Source of the DNA: JANQIV01 sp050117315
GTDB lineage: Bacteria > Bacteroidota > Ignavibacteria > Ignavibacteriales > Melioribacteraceae
Assembly: GCA_050117315.1 (NCBI GenBank)
Contig: JASFMY010000070.1
Coordinates: 1 to 34,189 of the forward strand
Direction: 5' to 3'
DNA: 34,189 bases
The stretch's first letter is position 1; each line of letters begins with the position of its first letter. Under the pieces are notes generated by a model. The model was not told where the DNA came from. It saw only the letters and a list, made by a program, of their open reading frames with translations, and made no database searches. A program made the position numbers and the translations under genes. This document shows, one piece after another, positions 9,101-16,143 of the stretch.

Positions 9101-10343
9101 CATCATCTGCTGATGTTTTCAAAATCTGCTTAATTTCATCATTCTCCAAATCATCAAGAGAAAGCAGTAAAGCCGCAGCACCTGCAACATGCGGACTCGA
9201 TGCTGAAGTTCCCGTTGCATTTAAATAACTTCCGTCAGTTCCTGTTGTAACAACATCAGACCCGGGAGCAACCAAATCAATAGTTGATCCGATGTTAGAG
9301 TAGCTGGCAACATTATCATTTTCGTCTGTAGCTCCTACAGCAATTACTTCGTTAAATCCTGACGGGAAATGCGGTTCATCCGACCCAGAATTACCGGAAC
9401 TGCCTATTAAAACAACTCCCTGCCCGTGAGCATATTGTATTACGTCCTGCAATAATTGTGAGTATTGCGAGTCCCCAAAACTCATGCTGATAATTTTTGC
9501 TCCCATTTGAACAGCGTATAAAATTGCCGCCGCTACATCATCTTCTTCACCCTCTCCATTTTTATCAAAAGCGCGCAAATTTAATATTTTTATATCTGGA
9601 GCAACACCTGAAAGACCGATTGAATTATTAGACTCCGCTGCCAGGATTCCGGCCATAGCTGTCCCGTGATCGTTTTCGTCCATTGGATCAGCATCCCAAT
9701 CAAAAAAATCTCCATCTTCCAGAGAGTCGCTGTCCAGGAATTTATCCACGAAATCCCACCCTGAGATATCGTCAACAAAACCGTTTCCGTCATTGTCTAT
9801 TCCGTCAAAATCATTTTCATCTAACAAATTGTTACCATTGATATCTTCCGCCTGGTTTATATACATTTGATTTTGCAAATCCGGGTGAAGGTAGTCTATC
9901 CCCGTATCAATAATTGCAACAATAATCGAAGAGTCTCCTTTAGTTATTTTCCATGCTCCGTAAGCGTCTATTTTTTCTAACGACCATTGTTCGCTTGTTA
10001 GACTGTCATTTGGTGTAAAATCGTCAATTGTATAAATACTGTTTTCAGTAAGGTATTCAATACCCGCAATACTTTCCAATACGGCAATGATTTTTTCTAA
10101 TCCGGATTTGTCATTTACATTGATGGTATAATAATTACTACCTATAAAATGATTGAATTTATTTAGGTTAGATTCTTCGAAATCAATATATTGTGGGCTT
10201 TCAGCTAAACTGTTATCTGAGTAATTAGGAAGAACATTTTCAAGGTCGTTCTTTGAAATATTAGGGTTTGACTTAATAATTATTGAATTCTGTGAAAGAA
10301 GAATACTTGTAAAGAAAAGGAATGATGCAACGAATTTATTCAT
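6141..10343 (-). CDS. Secreted subtilisin-like (S8) protease with FG-GAP-like repeats and T9SS sorting domain
   Basis: The start is the ATG at 10341-10343 (or the adjacent ATG at 10346), overlapping the end of purF, with AGAAGAG just upstream. This gives 1400 residues and a signal peptide at 1-18. An N-terminal prodomain-like stretch precedes the S8 catalytic domain: Asp146 (AIIDTGIDY), His226 (ENDHGTAM), oxyanion Asn318 (SSGNSG) and Ser380 (GTSASSPHVAGA). Between Asp and His lies a calcium-binding-like DxDxDG insert (residues 165-200). The middle carries repeated D-x-D/N-x-D-G segments like FG-GAP or integrin propeller blades (DFNNNGKLD, DIDGDNLTE, DLTGDGIDE, DLDNDSDDE, DLDNNGLNE). A fibronectin-III-like domain (RPSIPYIIQAYSS) follows. 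The C-terminus (AYPNPVKLSKNTKLKF to KKFAVIR) is a Por/type IX sorting domain. It should be exported and surface-bound or released. Confidence 0.9.
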   Translation of the reverse strand: MNKFVASFLFFTSILLSQNSIIIKSNPNISKNDLENVLPNYSDNSLAESPQYIDFEESNLNKFNHFIGSNYYTINVNDKSGLEKIIAVLESIAGIEYLTENSIYTIDDFTPNDSLTSEQWSLEKIDAYGAWKITKGDSSIIVAIIDTGIDYLHPDLQNQMYINQAEDINGNNLLDENDFDGIDNDGNGFVDDISGWDFVDKFLDSDSLEDGDFFDWDADPMDENDHGTAMAGILAAESNNSIGLSGVAPDIKILNLRAFDKNGEGEEDDVAAAILYAVQMGAKIISMSFGDSQYSQLLQDVIQYAHGQGVVLIGSSGNSGSDEPHFPSGFNEVIAVGATDENDNVASYSNIGSTIDLVAPGSDVVTTGTDGSYLNATGTSASSPHVAGAAALLLSLDDLENDEIKQILKTSADDVSENGWDINSGAGRLNMRKALLSVNSPSIIKFHAPESFSVTKEDTLPIEISVLNPKFSYFDLEYGIGLNPPEWYEISVNQKNQVMNYNIINLDITNFTDTSYSLRLNIILTDNSNLEERINFEIDRSAPQLTIQKLSVAYYGMKETILASIETDDLTNIEMFYRETGATVFSSIILDGFSSNMKFYQGQHFGFIPADEIEYNTEYEIYFEAENKSGLVTINDNQGQLYKFTIEDTPELADKTPKVYSLPFGRLYKDLLKVDNSRFILINENEDYQNLSIYEFQGENFTQIETIENRIPKDIGDFNNNGKLDILSLFVRNSFVDEQVDSNSIEFSDITYSQISNLWPVLAEDIDGDNLTEIIAIGSENDNESDSVLTIWEVNGSDLELEAELENFTSNKGTGNSFGAPNTAIGDINTASTNSQSSIWITDLDGDIISYRITGADNYSNSVEYETNLTSNENLLDIGDLTGDGIDELVVVLESDEDSDIAPFYELMLFNLVDNTLKNIYTKPFINVNSNEGLIFSQTDNSVRLLDLDNDSDDEIAIFLFPNAYILDYIENELKLIDYDENVNSEHVFFGDLDNNGLNEVAFPKSSGINFYEYGFPDRPSIPYIIQAYSSDEKQVFLKWNGKGEYFRIFRSTTHADFQLIDSTSTNEFYDKVPETDVIYYYYIDCYDPSFSLKYSNPGNIAEVFAHKPAEFENLEVVSSKNILLNFSLPILDEFTNDSFIVDDQKLNFTASKYNEQSFLVNFESELTEGEHILSFNGLLDIYNSPINRKTVEFTIDEEISELKFYINSYNVLNNDELEVFFNIQHDGNSALDKSNYSITNNNIIESIAESTSNSSIIIKTKYPFKVAGVNFTIKLNNIYSSPDCGNILIEEGAGSVIDLSFSTNSIKDAYAYPNPVKLSKNTKLKFANLTQNVEIWIFDINGNKIISFEFENSDELSAWDLKDDDGREISSGIYLLHIRSLDTKNEVKEEVTKKFAVIR

Positions 10344-11799
10344 CATACTCTTCTTTTGTGATACTGAAATCAATTTCAGTAGGATAATTCCCGGAGAAGC
10401 ACGCATCACAAAATTGATCGGGAGCATGGTCAACCATAGCTTCTTTCATTTCATCAATTGTCATGTATTCCAACGAATCAACTTCTAAATATTCTTCAAT
10501 TTTAGATATGTCGTTATCATTTATGTTTGCAACCAGTTCCGATTTTCTCGGAAAATCCATCCCGTAATAGCATGGGCTTATAATCGGAGATGAAGATATT
10601 CTTAAGTGGAGTTCTTTAGGTTTTGCTTCCCTAATTAATTTTACGAGATTTTTCGAGGTGTTTCCCCTGACGATCGAATCATCTATAACCACGACAGTTT
10701 TGCCTTCCAGAACTCCTTTTACAGTATTAAATTTTAACCTAACACCGCTTTGTCTTGCTTCCTGCCCCGGCAAAATGAATGTTCTGCCGACATAGTGGTT
10801 CCGAATAAGTCCTATTTCAAGTTTTGAAGATATCTTCATTTTTTCAAGCTGGCTCTGGTACCCGATGGCGGCAGTGTTGGAACTGTCAGGAACACTGATA
10901 ACAATTACCTTTTCGCCGTCTTTATCTATAACCGGATGATTTTGTGCCAAAACTTTTCCTAATTTACGCCTTATTTTGTCAACATTAGACCCGAAAATTT
11001 TACTGTCAGGCCGCGAGAAATATATGAATTCAAAAATACAGTGTTTGTTTTTTTCCTCTTCCCCGATCATGTAAGATTCTATTTCGTTTGTATCTTTATG
11101 GATTATAACTAATTCTCCCGGGTCAATGTCTCGAATATACTCAGCGCGGTTTAAATCCAAAGCGCATGTTTCCGAAGTAATAATATATGCCCCGTTGATT
11201 TTACCCAAACATAAGGGCTTAAATCCCCTTTTATCTCTTGCGCCTATAAGCTTATCGTCAGTCATAATCACAATACTAAAAGCGCCTTCAACTTTTCGCA
11301 TAGCTTCAACAATTTGGTCCTTCTGATTTTCAAGCCTGCTTCTGGCAATTAAATGTAAAATTACCTCGGTATCAGTTGTTGTCTGGAAAATTGCTCCTTG
11401 GTTAATTAATTCTTTTCTTATTGATTTTGCGTTTGAAAGGTTGCCGTTGTGTGCAATTGCAATATGTCCCATCCTGTAATTTACAATAAAGGGTTGGATA
11501 TTTTTTCTTTTGTCTGAAGAACCGGTAGTGGAATACCTGTTATGCCCTATTGCAGCATAGCCTTTTAAGTGGGTTTCAAATAAGCTGTGATCCTTGAACA
11601 CATCTGATACTTCGCCTATGCCTTTATGTATATGGAATATGCTTTTACCGTTATTGTCAGAATCTGCCGCTACAATTCCGGCAGCCTCCTGTCCCCTATG
11701 CTGCAGAGCGTGCAGACCGTAATATGTTATCACTGCCGGGTTTTTAAAGTTTATAATTCCAAAGATTCCGCAACTGCATTTTGGTTTGTCGTCGTACAA
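10336..11799 (-). CDS. purF: Amidophosphoribosyltransferase PurF, 4Fe-4S type
   Basis: This enzyme catalyses the first committed step of purine synthesis (PRPP plus glutamine to phosphoribosylamine). I choose the TTG at 11797-11799 because GAGG lies five bases upstream, and because a longer ATG start (11847) would fall inside the tRNA terminator. The 487-residue product begins MYDDKPKCSCGIFGI. The short propeptide would be cut before the nucleophile Cys10. The glutaminase domain is followed by the PRPP motif VVVIDDSIVRGNTS. Four cysteines at the positions used for the iron-sulfur cluster in Bacillus-type PurF are present (CIFEF, SPCYYG, CDACF), so a cluster is likely. The 3' end overlaps the protease start. 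Confidence 0.96.
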   Translation of the reverse strand: MYDDKPKCSCGIFGIINFKNPAVITYYGLHALQHRGQEAAGIVAADSDNNGKSIFHIHKGIGEVSDVFKDHSLFETHLKGYAAIGHNRYSTTGSSDKRKNIQPFIVNYRMGHIAIAHNGNLSNAKSIRKELINQGAIFQTTTDTEVILHLIARSRLENQKDQIVEAMRKVEGAFSIVIMTDDKLIGARDKRGFKPLCLGKINGAYIITSETCALDLNRAEYIRDIDPGELVIIHKDTNEIESYMIGEEEKNKHCIFEFIYFSRPDSKIFGSNVDKIRRKLGKVLAQNHPVIDKDGEKVIVISVPDSSNTAAIGYQSQLEKMKISSKLEIGLIRNHYVGRTFILPGQEARQSGVRLKFNTVKGVLEGKTVVVIDDSIVRGNTSKNLVKLIREAKPKELHLRISSSPIISPCYYGMDFPRKSELVANINDNDISKIEEYLEVDSLEYMTIDEMKEAMVDHAPDQFCDACFSGNYPTEIDFSITKEEYDE

Positions 11800-11820
11800 G
11801 TGTTCCTCGCCATCAAATCG

Positions 11821-11852
11821 AAAAATAAAAAAGGTACACAGCTCCATGTACC
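11821..11852 (-). terminator. Intrinsic terminator after tRNA-Pro
   Basis: On the minus strand GGTACA, an 8-base loop and TGTACC (stem 11847-11852 with 11833-11838) are followed by TTTTTTATTTTT. It lies six bases after the tRNA and before purF, so it separates the tRNA transcript from purF and argues against the upstream purF start. Confidence 0.8.
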
Positions 11853-11857
11853 TGTAG

Positions 11858-11932
11858 TCGGAACGGCGGGATTTGAACCCGCGACCACTTGACCCCCAGT
11901 CAAGTACGCTAACCGGACTGCGCCACGTTCCG
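11858..11932 (-). tRNA. tRNA-Pro (anticodon GGG)
   Basis: This is a 75-base cloverleaf on the minus strand. The acceptor CGGAACG (11926-11932) pairs with CGTTCCG (11859-11865), and the discriminator is A. The anticodon stem CTTGA/TCAAG encloses the loop CTGGGGG with anticodon GGG, reading CCC and CCU. The T arm GCGGG-TTCGAAT-CCCGC is perfect. CCA is not encoded. It is located between a MerR gene and purF. Confidence 0.97.
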
Positions 11933-11937
11933 AGTTG

Positions 11938-12324
11938 TTATAATTTAGATTGTAAATCTAACAAAAAGTTTTTTAATTCTAAAAGGTCTTTTTGAATTGA
12001 GCAGGGTTCTTCCGAATGTGTTTCATCTTGAGGACTGTATTCAGGATCACTTTTAACTGCGGCAGGCAATTCCAAGGAAGGGTTGTCCGCTAAAATTCTC
12101 TTAGCCCCTTCGATTGTATATTTTTCAGATCGCAATAATTTTTTAATAAAAAGGATAAGTTTTATGTCTTTATTTGTATAAATCCTGTTGCCTGCCCTGT
12201 TCTTTTGCGGTTTTAACTGTTCAAATTCCGTTTCCCAGTATCTAAGGATATATTGCTCCAGGTTTGTGAGCTTGCTTACTTCGCTTATTGAATAATATAA
12301 TTTTTTTAGTCCAAAGTCTTTCAT
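11938..12324 (-). CDS. MerR-family transcriptional regulator
   Basis: This 128-residue protein has an N-terminal MerR winged helix-turn-helix (residues 8-75): YYSISEVSKLTNLEQYILRYWE, the typical FxxLKPxKNRAGNR step (here FEQLKPQKNRAGNR), then RIYTNKDIKLILFIKKLL. This 'RYWExEFxxLKPxKxxxGxRxY' form marks the small MerR group common in Bacteroidota/Ignavibacteriota next to housekeeping genes, not the metal- or drug-binding MerRs. The C-terminal third (acidic, then DLLELKNFLLDLQSKL) looks like a short coiled coil for dimer formation. No cysteine-based metal site is visible. It sits five bases upstream of the tRNA in the same direction. The ligand is unknown. Confidence 0.88.
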   Translation of the reverse strand: MKDFGLKKLYYSISEVSKLTNLEQYILRYWETEFEQLKPQKNRAGNRIYTNKDIKLILFIKKLLRSEKYTIEGAKRILADNPSLELPAAVKSDPEYSPQDETHSEEPCSIQKDLLELKNFLLDLQSKL

Positions 12325-12669
12325 GACGTGTAATCTAATATAACTTTAACTAAAATAAATAATTACTTTCCATGAAGCAAGTTTAATATTCAATTTATAC
12401 TAATACTTTAGAATAATTTGATAAACTATTTGATAACGGGAGGTTGAAATTACAGAAATTCTCTTGTAACTACAACCGCCGGTTAATTCGTAATAATAAG
12501 TAATTACGCAACATAATAAAACACCTCTCTATGCAAATAATGCCTCTATTACTAGTATATTCTTTTAATTTGCATTACTATTGTGATAATTAACTGTTGA
12601 TAATATTTAATTAGTGTTATATTCAAAATGCATTTCTTAAGATTTTGTACGATTTGTTTTAGTGACAAT
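12325..12669. other. Non-coding divergent intergenic region
   Basis: No coding potential is seen. It contains a perfect inverted repeat, ATGCAAAT (12531-12538) with ATTTGCAT (12568-12575), 29 bases apart. A second short inverted repeat, CGTAAT/ATTACG, lies near 12489-12508. Either could be a regulator site; neither fits an intrinsic terminator. Confidence 0.3.
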
Positions 12670-12723
12670 TTGACATTTTGTTCGCGGCAATAACCTATAA
12701 TAAGACACCCGGTATGCTCCGGG
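12670..12723 (+). promoter_or_regulatory. Probable promoter and 5' hairpin of the HU-like gene
   Basis: TTGACA (12670-12675) and TATAAT (12696-12701) are both perfect consensus boxes, but the spacer is 20 bases, longer than the usual 17. A transcript starting six to eight bases after TATAAT would open directly with the hairpin CCCGG-TATGCT-CCGGG (12708-12723). Such a structure could protect the mRNA 5' end. The ribosome site GGAGG follows, eight bases before the start codon. Confidence 0.45.
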
Positions 12724-12759
12724 AATTATTAATCTAATCATAAATGACGGAGGTTAATT

Positions 12760-13455
12760 ATGCCTATTCAATATTCTCTTAGAGAGAACCTTTTAACGCC
12801 TGAACCAAACGATTTTATGGCAACTGTAACTCCAACGAGATCAGTAGAAATGAATGATGTTATTGACCGTATGATAGAGAGAGGTTCTACTGTAACAAAA
12901 GCAGATATTTTAAGCGTAATGGAAGATTTCAAGAAAGTGCTTGAAGTATTTATTGAAGAGGGAGCTTCGGTTATACTCCCCTTTGCTCATTATACCGCAA
13001 GTATTAAAGGTATATTTGAAGGACATGATGATATTTTTGACTCCAAGAGGCACCAGATATCAATTAATATTAACCCGGGTAAAGATATTAAAGCGCTCTT
13101 AAAAAAAGGAATATCTGTTGAAAAACAAAAAACGGTTATCCCATCACCTAATCTTACGGTTTTTACTGATTTCAATACCGGGGAAAAGAACAGCATTGTC
13201 ACTCCGGGCGGTATCGCACAGATACTCGGACACATGTTAAAATTCAGCTCAGATATTGAAGAAGACGGAATTTATTTTGTGAAAGAAGACGGTACTGAAA
13301 CTAAGGTTGCCGTTGTAGGCCAGAATAAACCGTCAGTGCTTATGTTTTTGATCCCGGCAGAACTTACAAGCGGAGAATGTTCTCTTGAGGTAAGAACTAA
13401 AGTGGGAGAAAATATCCGGTCGGGAAAATTGAGAAATACTCTTTCAGTTGCTTAA
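12760..13455 (+). CDS. HU-fold DNA-binding protein with DUF4469-like C-terminal domain
   Basis: This 231-residue protein has a strong ribosome site (GGAGGTTAATT before ATG). Residues 1-120 match the divergent HU/IHF-like domain of Bacteroidota-type proteins: MPIQYSLRENLLTPEPNDFMA, then TVTKADILSVMEDFKKVLEVFIEEGASV in place of the HU helices, then a beta region ending FDSKRHQISININPG. Residues 130-231 form a beta-rich Ig-like domain (SIVTPGGIAQILGHMLKF, ending EVRTKVGENIRSGKL) as in DUF4469 proteins. These proteins are presumed nucleoid- or DNA-associated, but direct functional data are sparse. It is monocistronic, ending in a hairpin at 13481-13524. Directly downstream lies the 23-bp repeat array, which raises the possibility that the array is a target of this protein. 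Confidence 0.8.
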   Translation: MPIQYSLRENLLTPEPNDFMATVTPTRSVEMNDVIDRMIERGSTVTKADILSVMEDFKKVLEVFIEEGASVILPFAHYTASIKGIFEGHDDIFDSKRHQISININPGKDIKALLKKGISVEKQKTVIPSPNLTVFTDFNTGEKNSIVTPGGIAQILGHMLKFSSDIEEDGIYFVKEDGTETKVAVVGQNKPSVLMFLIPAELTSGECSLEVRTKVGENIRSGKLRNTLSVA

Positions 13456-13480
13456 AAATATTATGCAGCTCCTATAAAAT

Positions 13481-13524
13481 CCCCGAAATCTTGTTTGTTC
13501 TCTCATGTGGAAAAGATTTCGGGG
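13481..13524 (+). terminator. Stem-loop after the HU-like gene
   Basis: CCCCGAAATCTT (13481-13492) pairs perfectly with AAGATTTCGGGG (13513-13524) around a 20-base loop. The 12-bp GC-capped stem lies 25 bases after the stop codon. There is no long U-run behind it, so it may act as an mRNA 3' stabiliser as much as a terminator. Confidence 0.6.
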
Positions 13525-13548
13525 AGCTATAAATAGTTAATGCATCCC

Positions 13549-13870
13549 ATTAAAATACTGCGATGTGGATTATTTTAATGATATGATCATGTTAATAAGA
13601 TAGCATACGCCCGGTATTTTAACAGTAGATATCCTGTTGTTAATAGGGTCCATGTTATTAGAACAGCAGTCCCTATACTTTTAAGATAATATGGATACTG
13701 CTATTTTAATAACATGAGTCATATTATCGAAATAGTATGGAGCATGGTATTAGGACAACAGCCTCTCTACTATTAAGATAGCATGGCTCCTATTATTATA
13801 ATAGCATGAGCCATATCATTATAATGACAGCCCCTATGCCGTTAGTATCATAGGCCTATTATCATACATA
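13549..13870. repeat. Degenerate tandem array, about 14 units of roughly 23 bp
   Basis: This AT-rich stretch is built from diverged units of the general form TATTAttATAgCATGgctCC. Clear examples are TATTAAGATAGCATGGCTCC (13771), TTATAATAGCATGAGCC (13796) and TTATAATGACAGCCCC (13819). The best-preserved part (13750-13860) repeats at 23-base intervals; the older left part varies from about 17 to 25. Neighbouring units can pair: ATGGCTCCTATTAT with ATAATAG...GAGCCAT (13784-13815) forms a long hairpin. There is no open frame and no resemblance to a CRISPR, since the units are contiguous without unique spacers. The array lies between the HU-like gene and a decayed outer-membrane gene. Function unknown. 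Confidence 0.65.
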
Positions 13871-13915
13871 TAAGCGGACAGAAAAATCAAAATAGTAGAA
13901 ATAATGGCTTATATA

Positions 13916-14250
13916 CTAAAAGTTTACTCCAATTTTGACTGAGACTTCTGGCGTTGTGCGGATATTGAATGTCTCATTCGTAAATGGAATATCTTTATCA
14001 CCACCGATCGGTATGTGCACAGCAGCCCAAGGATTAATAAAATGATTGTTAAAACGGAACGAGTAGCCTCAGCCTAAGGTAAGAATGTCCGTTCTATAGG
14101 ACTTTTTCTAGTACCGCTGTTCTTCTCCTTTACTTCCACGTCCCAGGTTTCGTAATCCGGACCGATCCACCAGCCCCTAAACCCCTCCTTAAAGTAGTAA
14201 TCTGTAATATAGGCATTTAAGAAGTCGATTATTTATTCTTCAATTACCAT
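13916..14250 (-). pseudogene. Remnant of an outer-membrane beta-barrel protein gene
   Basis: Read on the minus strand from about 14230, one frame gives NAYITDYYFKEGFRGWW, IGPDYETWDVEVKEKNSG and so on to about 14080, where it runs into a stop. The next frame continues LTLG-stop-GYSFRFNNHFINPWAAV, HIPIGGDKDIPFTNETF and ends VSVKIGVNF at the stop at 13916-13918. Alternating residues and the terminal Phe (SVKIGVNF) are the classic last strand of an outer-membrane barrel recognised by BamA. At least one frameshift and one in-frame TGA (probably a former TGG) break it. The N-terminal half is gone or unrecognisable beyond a TAA near 14235. Confidence 0.65.
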
Positions 14251-14362
14251 GAAGGGGAATTATCTATAGCGAGGGTGTGAAAAATAACGACTTATTTATT
14301 AGTAGACCTGTGGGAGGGTACCGTTTACATTGATTTTTTTAGATAAAATTCTTAGCACACAA

Positions 14363-15268
14363 TTATGTCCCCCAATTAATGTAAGGGGCCCAATAATAAT
14401 ACCCTACGACCTCAAAATCATTCTCTCCGGGGCCTGTCGGTTCCACAAGCATGAAGCGTATATGGTAAGTAACCTTATTTCCGGATAAGACCCGTGCCGA
14501 GACTTGTCCGATTTGAGACTGAGTCAATATCGGGTCACATTTAGTCGCATTATCATGATCTGTTTCAGGTATGGCGTAAGTCGTAGTTACAAAATCCACT
14601 TTTATATTCTCCATATTGCCTCCTCCGGAGGTTTCAACAAATTGATATAAATGTGGAGTATACATCCCCGAGCCAGAATCTAAGGCTGCGGCTCTCCATA
14701 TTACGTCATCACCGCGTTCAGCTCGGATGTTCAGTTCAGCGTAGCCATGACCACTGATCTCATGCTCATAATCCGCTACCATGTAAATACATTTGCTTGG
14801 ATTCTTTACAGGTAAGGGTGAGTTGCTTGATCCCCCTTTACCGCTGTTTTCTACGATGTAATCGGTATCCAAGAAAATCGCAACGGAAACCTGGTTTCCT
14901 ATCTTTTCAAATAAACAGTCTTTCAAGTAAGTATGTTCAATAACTTTCCCTTCAGCCAAACAAGTTATTATCCCTTCTAAGTTTAGCTGCAGCGACTTTT
15001 CTTTATTCAATACTTGATACCCTGACCAACCGCTGGTTACGGTTATTGGTTTATTGCCCAGGTTTGTACCGGCAACTAAGCCGATGTTGAACAATTTCGT
15101 ATTATAATACAAACCACTTCCGTCAAGAGTTACAAAATGAATTCCTTCATCTGCCAGTGTATTTAATTCTAAATTAAAACAGCATGACAACTCCCCATCT
15201 TTTACTTCATCCAGTCTGAGTCGCCACCCTTTTGCTTTACATATATAATTACCTCTCAACCCGGTCAT
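14363..15268 (-). CDS. PixA/AidA-family inclusion-body protein with an extra N-terminal domain
   Basis: The product has 301 residues; the start ATG at 15266-15268 is supported by GAGGAAAAAAC. Residues 129-301 match the neighbouring PixA/AidA-type protein by eye at about 70%: VAIFLDTDYIVENSGKGG, CIYMVADYEHEI, AELNIRAERGDDVIWRAAAL, VTYHIRFML and the closing GYYYWAPYINW. PixA proteins form cytoplasmic crystalline inclusions in Xenorhabdus and Photorhabdus, and AidA is a quorum-regulated relative in Ralstonia and Burkholderia; their biochemical role is unclear. Residues 1-125 (starting GNYICKAKGWRLRL, with GIHFVTLDGSGLYYN) form a separate beta-rich domain I do not recognise. There is no signal peptide, so the product should be cytosolic. 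Its base composition (more GC in places) and its location among pseudogenes suggest transfer. Confidence 0.7.
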   Translation of the reverse strand: MTGLRGNYICKAKGWRLRLDEVKDGELSCCFNLELNTLADEGIHFVTLDGSGLYYNTKLFNIGLVAGTNLGNKPITVTSGWSGYQVLNKEKSLQLNLEGIITCLAEGKVIEHTYLKDCLFEKIGNQVSVAIFLDTDYIVENSGKGGSSNSPLPVKNPSKCIYMVADYEHEISGHGYAELNIRAERGDDVIWRAAALDSGSGMYTPHLYQFVETSGGGNMENIKVDFVTTTYAIPETDHDNATKCDPILTQSQIGQVSARVLSGNKVTYHIRFMLVEPTGPGENDFEVVGYYYWAPYINWGT

Positions 15269-15390
15269 GTTTTTTCCTCATTTTATTAATTATCTAACTC
15301 TGCCCTTAACCGGGGCTTACCTACTTTCTTACGTTAAGAGAATCAACTACTTATCCCACATTGCCTCAATAAATACTAACGACAAAATCA

Positions 15391-15434
15391 CCCCGTCCCG
15401 GTCTCCCCCGGAAGCCCGGAGCGCACGGGACGGG
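15391..15434. repeat. GC-rich compound hairpin between the two PixA-like genes
   Basis: CCCGTCCCG (15392-15400) pairs perfectly with CGGGACGGG (15426-15434). The 25 bases between are also GC-rich and self-pair (CTCC/GGAG, CCGG/CCGG). At roughly 80% GC it stands out sharply from its AT-rich surroundings. It is 120 bp upstream of the larger PixA-like gene and lacks a U-run, so it resembles a REP-type or mobile palindromic element rather than a terminator. Confidence 0.6.
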
Positions 15435-15461
15435 ATAGTGAATCAAACTACAAATTAATAC

Positions 15462-15481
15462 ATCTAAGTTAAGACTTAGAT
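15462..15481. terminator. Short perfect hairpin after the smaller PixA-like gene
   Basis: ATCTAAGT (15462-15469) pairs with ACTTAGAT (15474-15481) around four bases, 17 bases after the stop codon on the minus strand. The 8-bp AT-rich stem has only a weak U-rich tail, so it may be a weak terminator. Confidence 0.4.
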
Positions 15482-15497
15482 AGAACTCTTAACCTTA

Positions 15498-16037
15498 TTA
15501 TGGAGCCCAATTAATGTAAGGATCCCAATGATAATAACCTACGACCTTAAAATCATGATCGCCAGGTCCTGTCGGTGTCACAAGCATAAAACGTATATGG
15601 TAAGTAACCTTATTCTCGTATAAAACACGTGCAGAGACTTGTCCGATTTTAGGTTGAGTCAGTATCGGATTACAACTTGCCGCATTATCATGATCTGATT
15701 CAGGTCTGGCGAAGGCTACAGTTTGAGAATCCACTCTTATATTCTCCATATTGCCTTCTCCTGTGGTTGCAACGAATTGATATAAATATGGAGTATACTC
15801 ACCCGATCCAAAATCTAAGGCAGTGGCTCTCCATATTACGTCATCACCACGTTCAGCTCGGATAGCTAGTTCAGAGTGGCCATGACCTTTGATCTCATGC
15901 GCATAATCTGATACCATATAAATACATTTGTCTTGACCATGTACGCTTCTCGGCGAGTCGCATGATCCCCCTTTACCGCTGTTGTCTACGATGTAATCGG
16001 TATCAAACATAATTCCAACAGAAATGTTTGTACTCAT
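15498..16037 (-). CDS. PixA/AidA-family inclusion-body protein
   Basis: This 179-residue single-domain protein has a very strong ribosome site (AGGAGG, nine bases before the ATG). It shows the family pattern from the first residues: MSTNISVGIMFDTDYIVDNS, KCIYMVSDYAHEI, ELAIRAERGDDVIWRAT, QPKIGQVSARVLYE, VTYHIRFML, GYYHWDPYINW. The length fits PixA/AidA. No signal peptide is present. Residues are closely matched by the C-terminal 173 residues of the gene downstream, and the DNA is also visibly similar, so this is a fairly recent tandem duplication. A mini-ORF with its own strong ribosome site lies upstream. The assignment is from family resemblance; the biological role of PixA/AidA proteins is poorly defined. 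Confidence 0.78.
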   Translation of the reverse strand: MSTNISVGIMFDTDYIVDNSGKGGSCDSPRSVHGQDKCIYMVSDYAHEIKGHGHSELAIRAERGDDVIWRATALDFGSGEYTPYLYQFVATTGEGNMENIRVDSQTVAFARPESDHDNAASCNPILTQPKIGQVSARVLYENKVTYHIRFMLVTPTGPGDHDFKVVGYYHWDPYINWAP

Positions 16038-16143
16038 TTTGATTATCCTCCTATTATTTAATTTAATATTCTGCTCTTTGCAAAGAAATACCGCATTGAC
16101 TGTTTATTTCCTAACAGACTCAAGTCCTCAAAACATGATATTT

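Noticed and set aside
10344..10433. Protease start 30 codons further upstream
   Set aside because: It would lie within purF and put a non-signal sequence before a clear signal peptide at 10343.
11797..11847. Longer purF starting at ATG 11847
   Set aside because: The extra 16 codons overlap the tRNA terminator stem and encode residues unlike any PurF N-terminus; TTG 11799 has a proper ribosome site.
13549..13870. CRISPR array
   Set aside because: Units are contiguous and diverged, with no constant repeat and no unique spacers; no cas gene is in the window.
14363..16037. Diversity-generating retroelement (template and variable repeats in the duplicated genes)
   Set aside because: No reverse transcriptase is present and differences between the copies are scattered, not confined to adenine positions of one segment.
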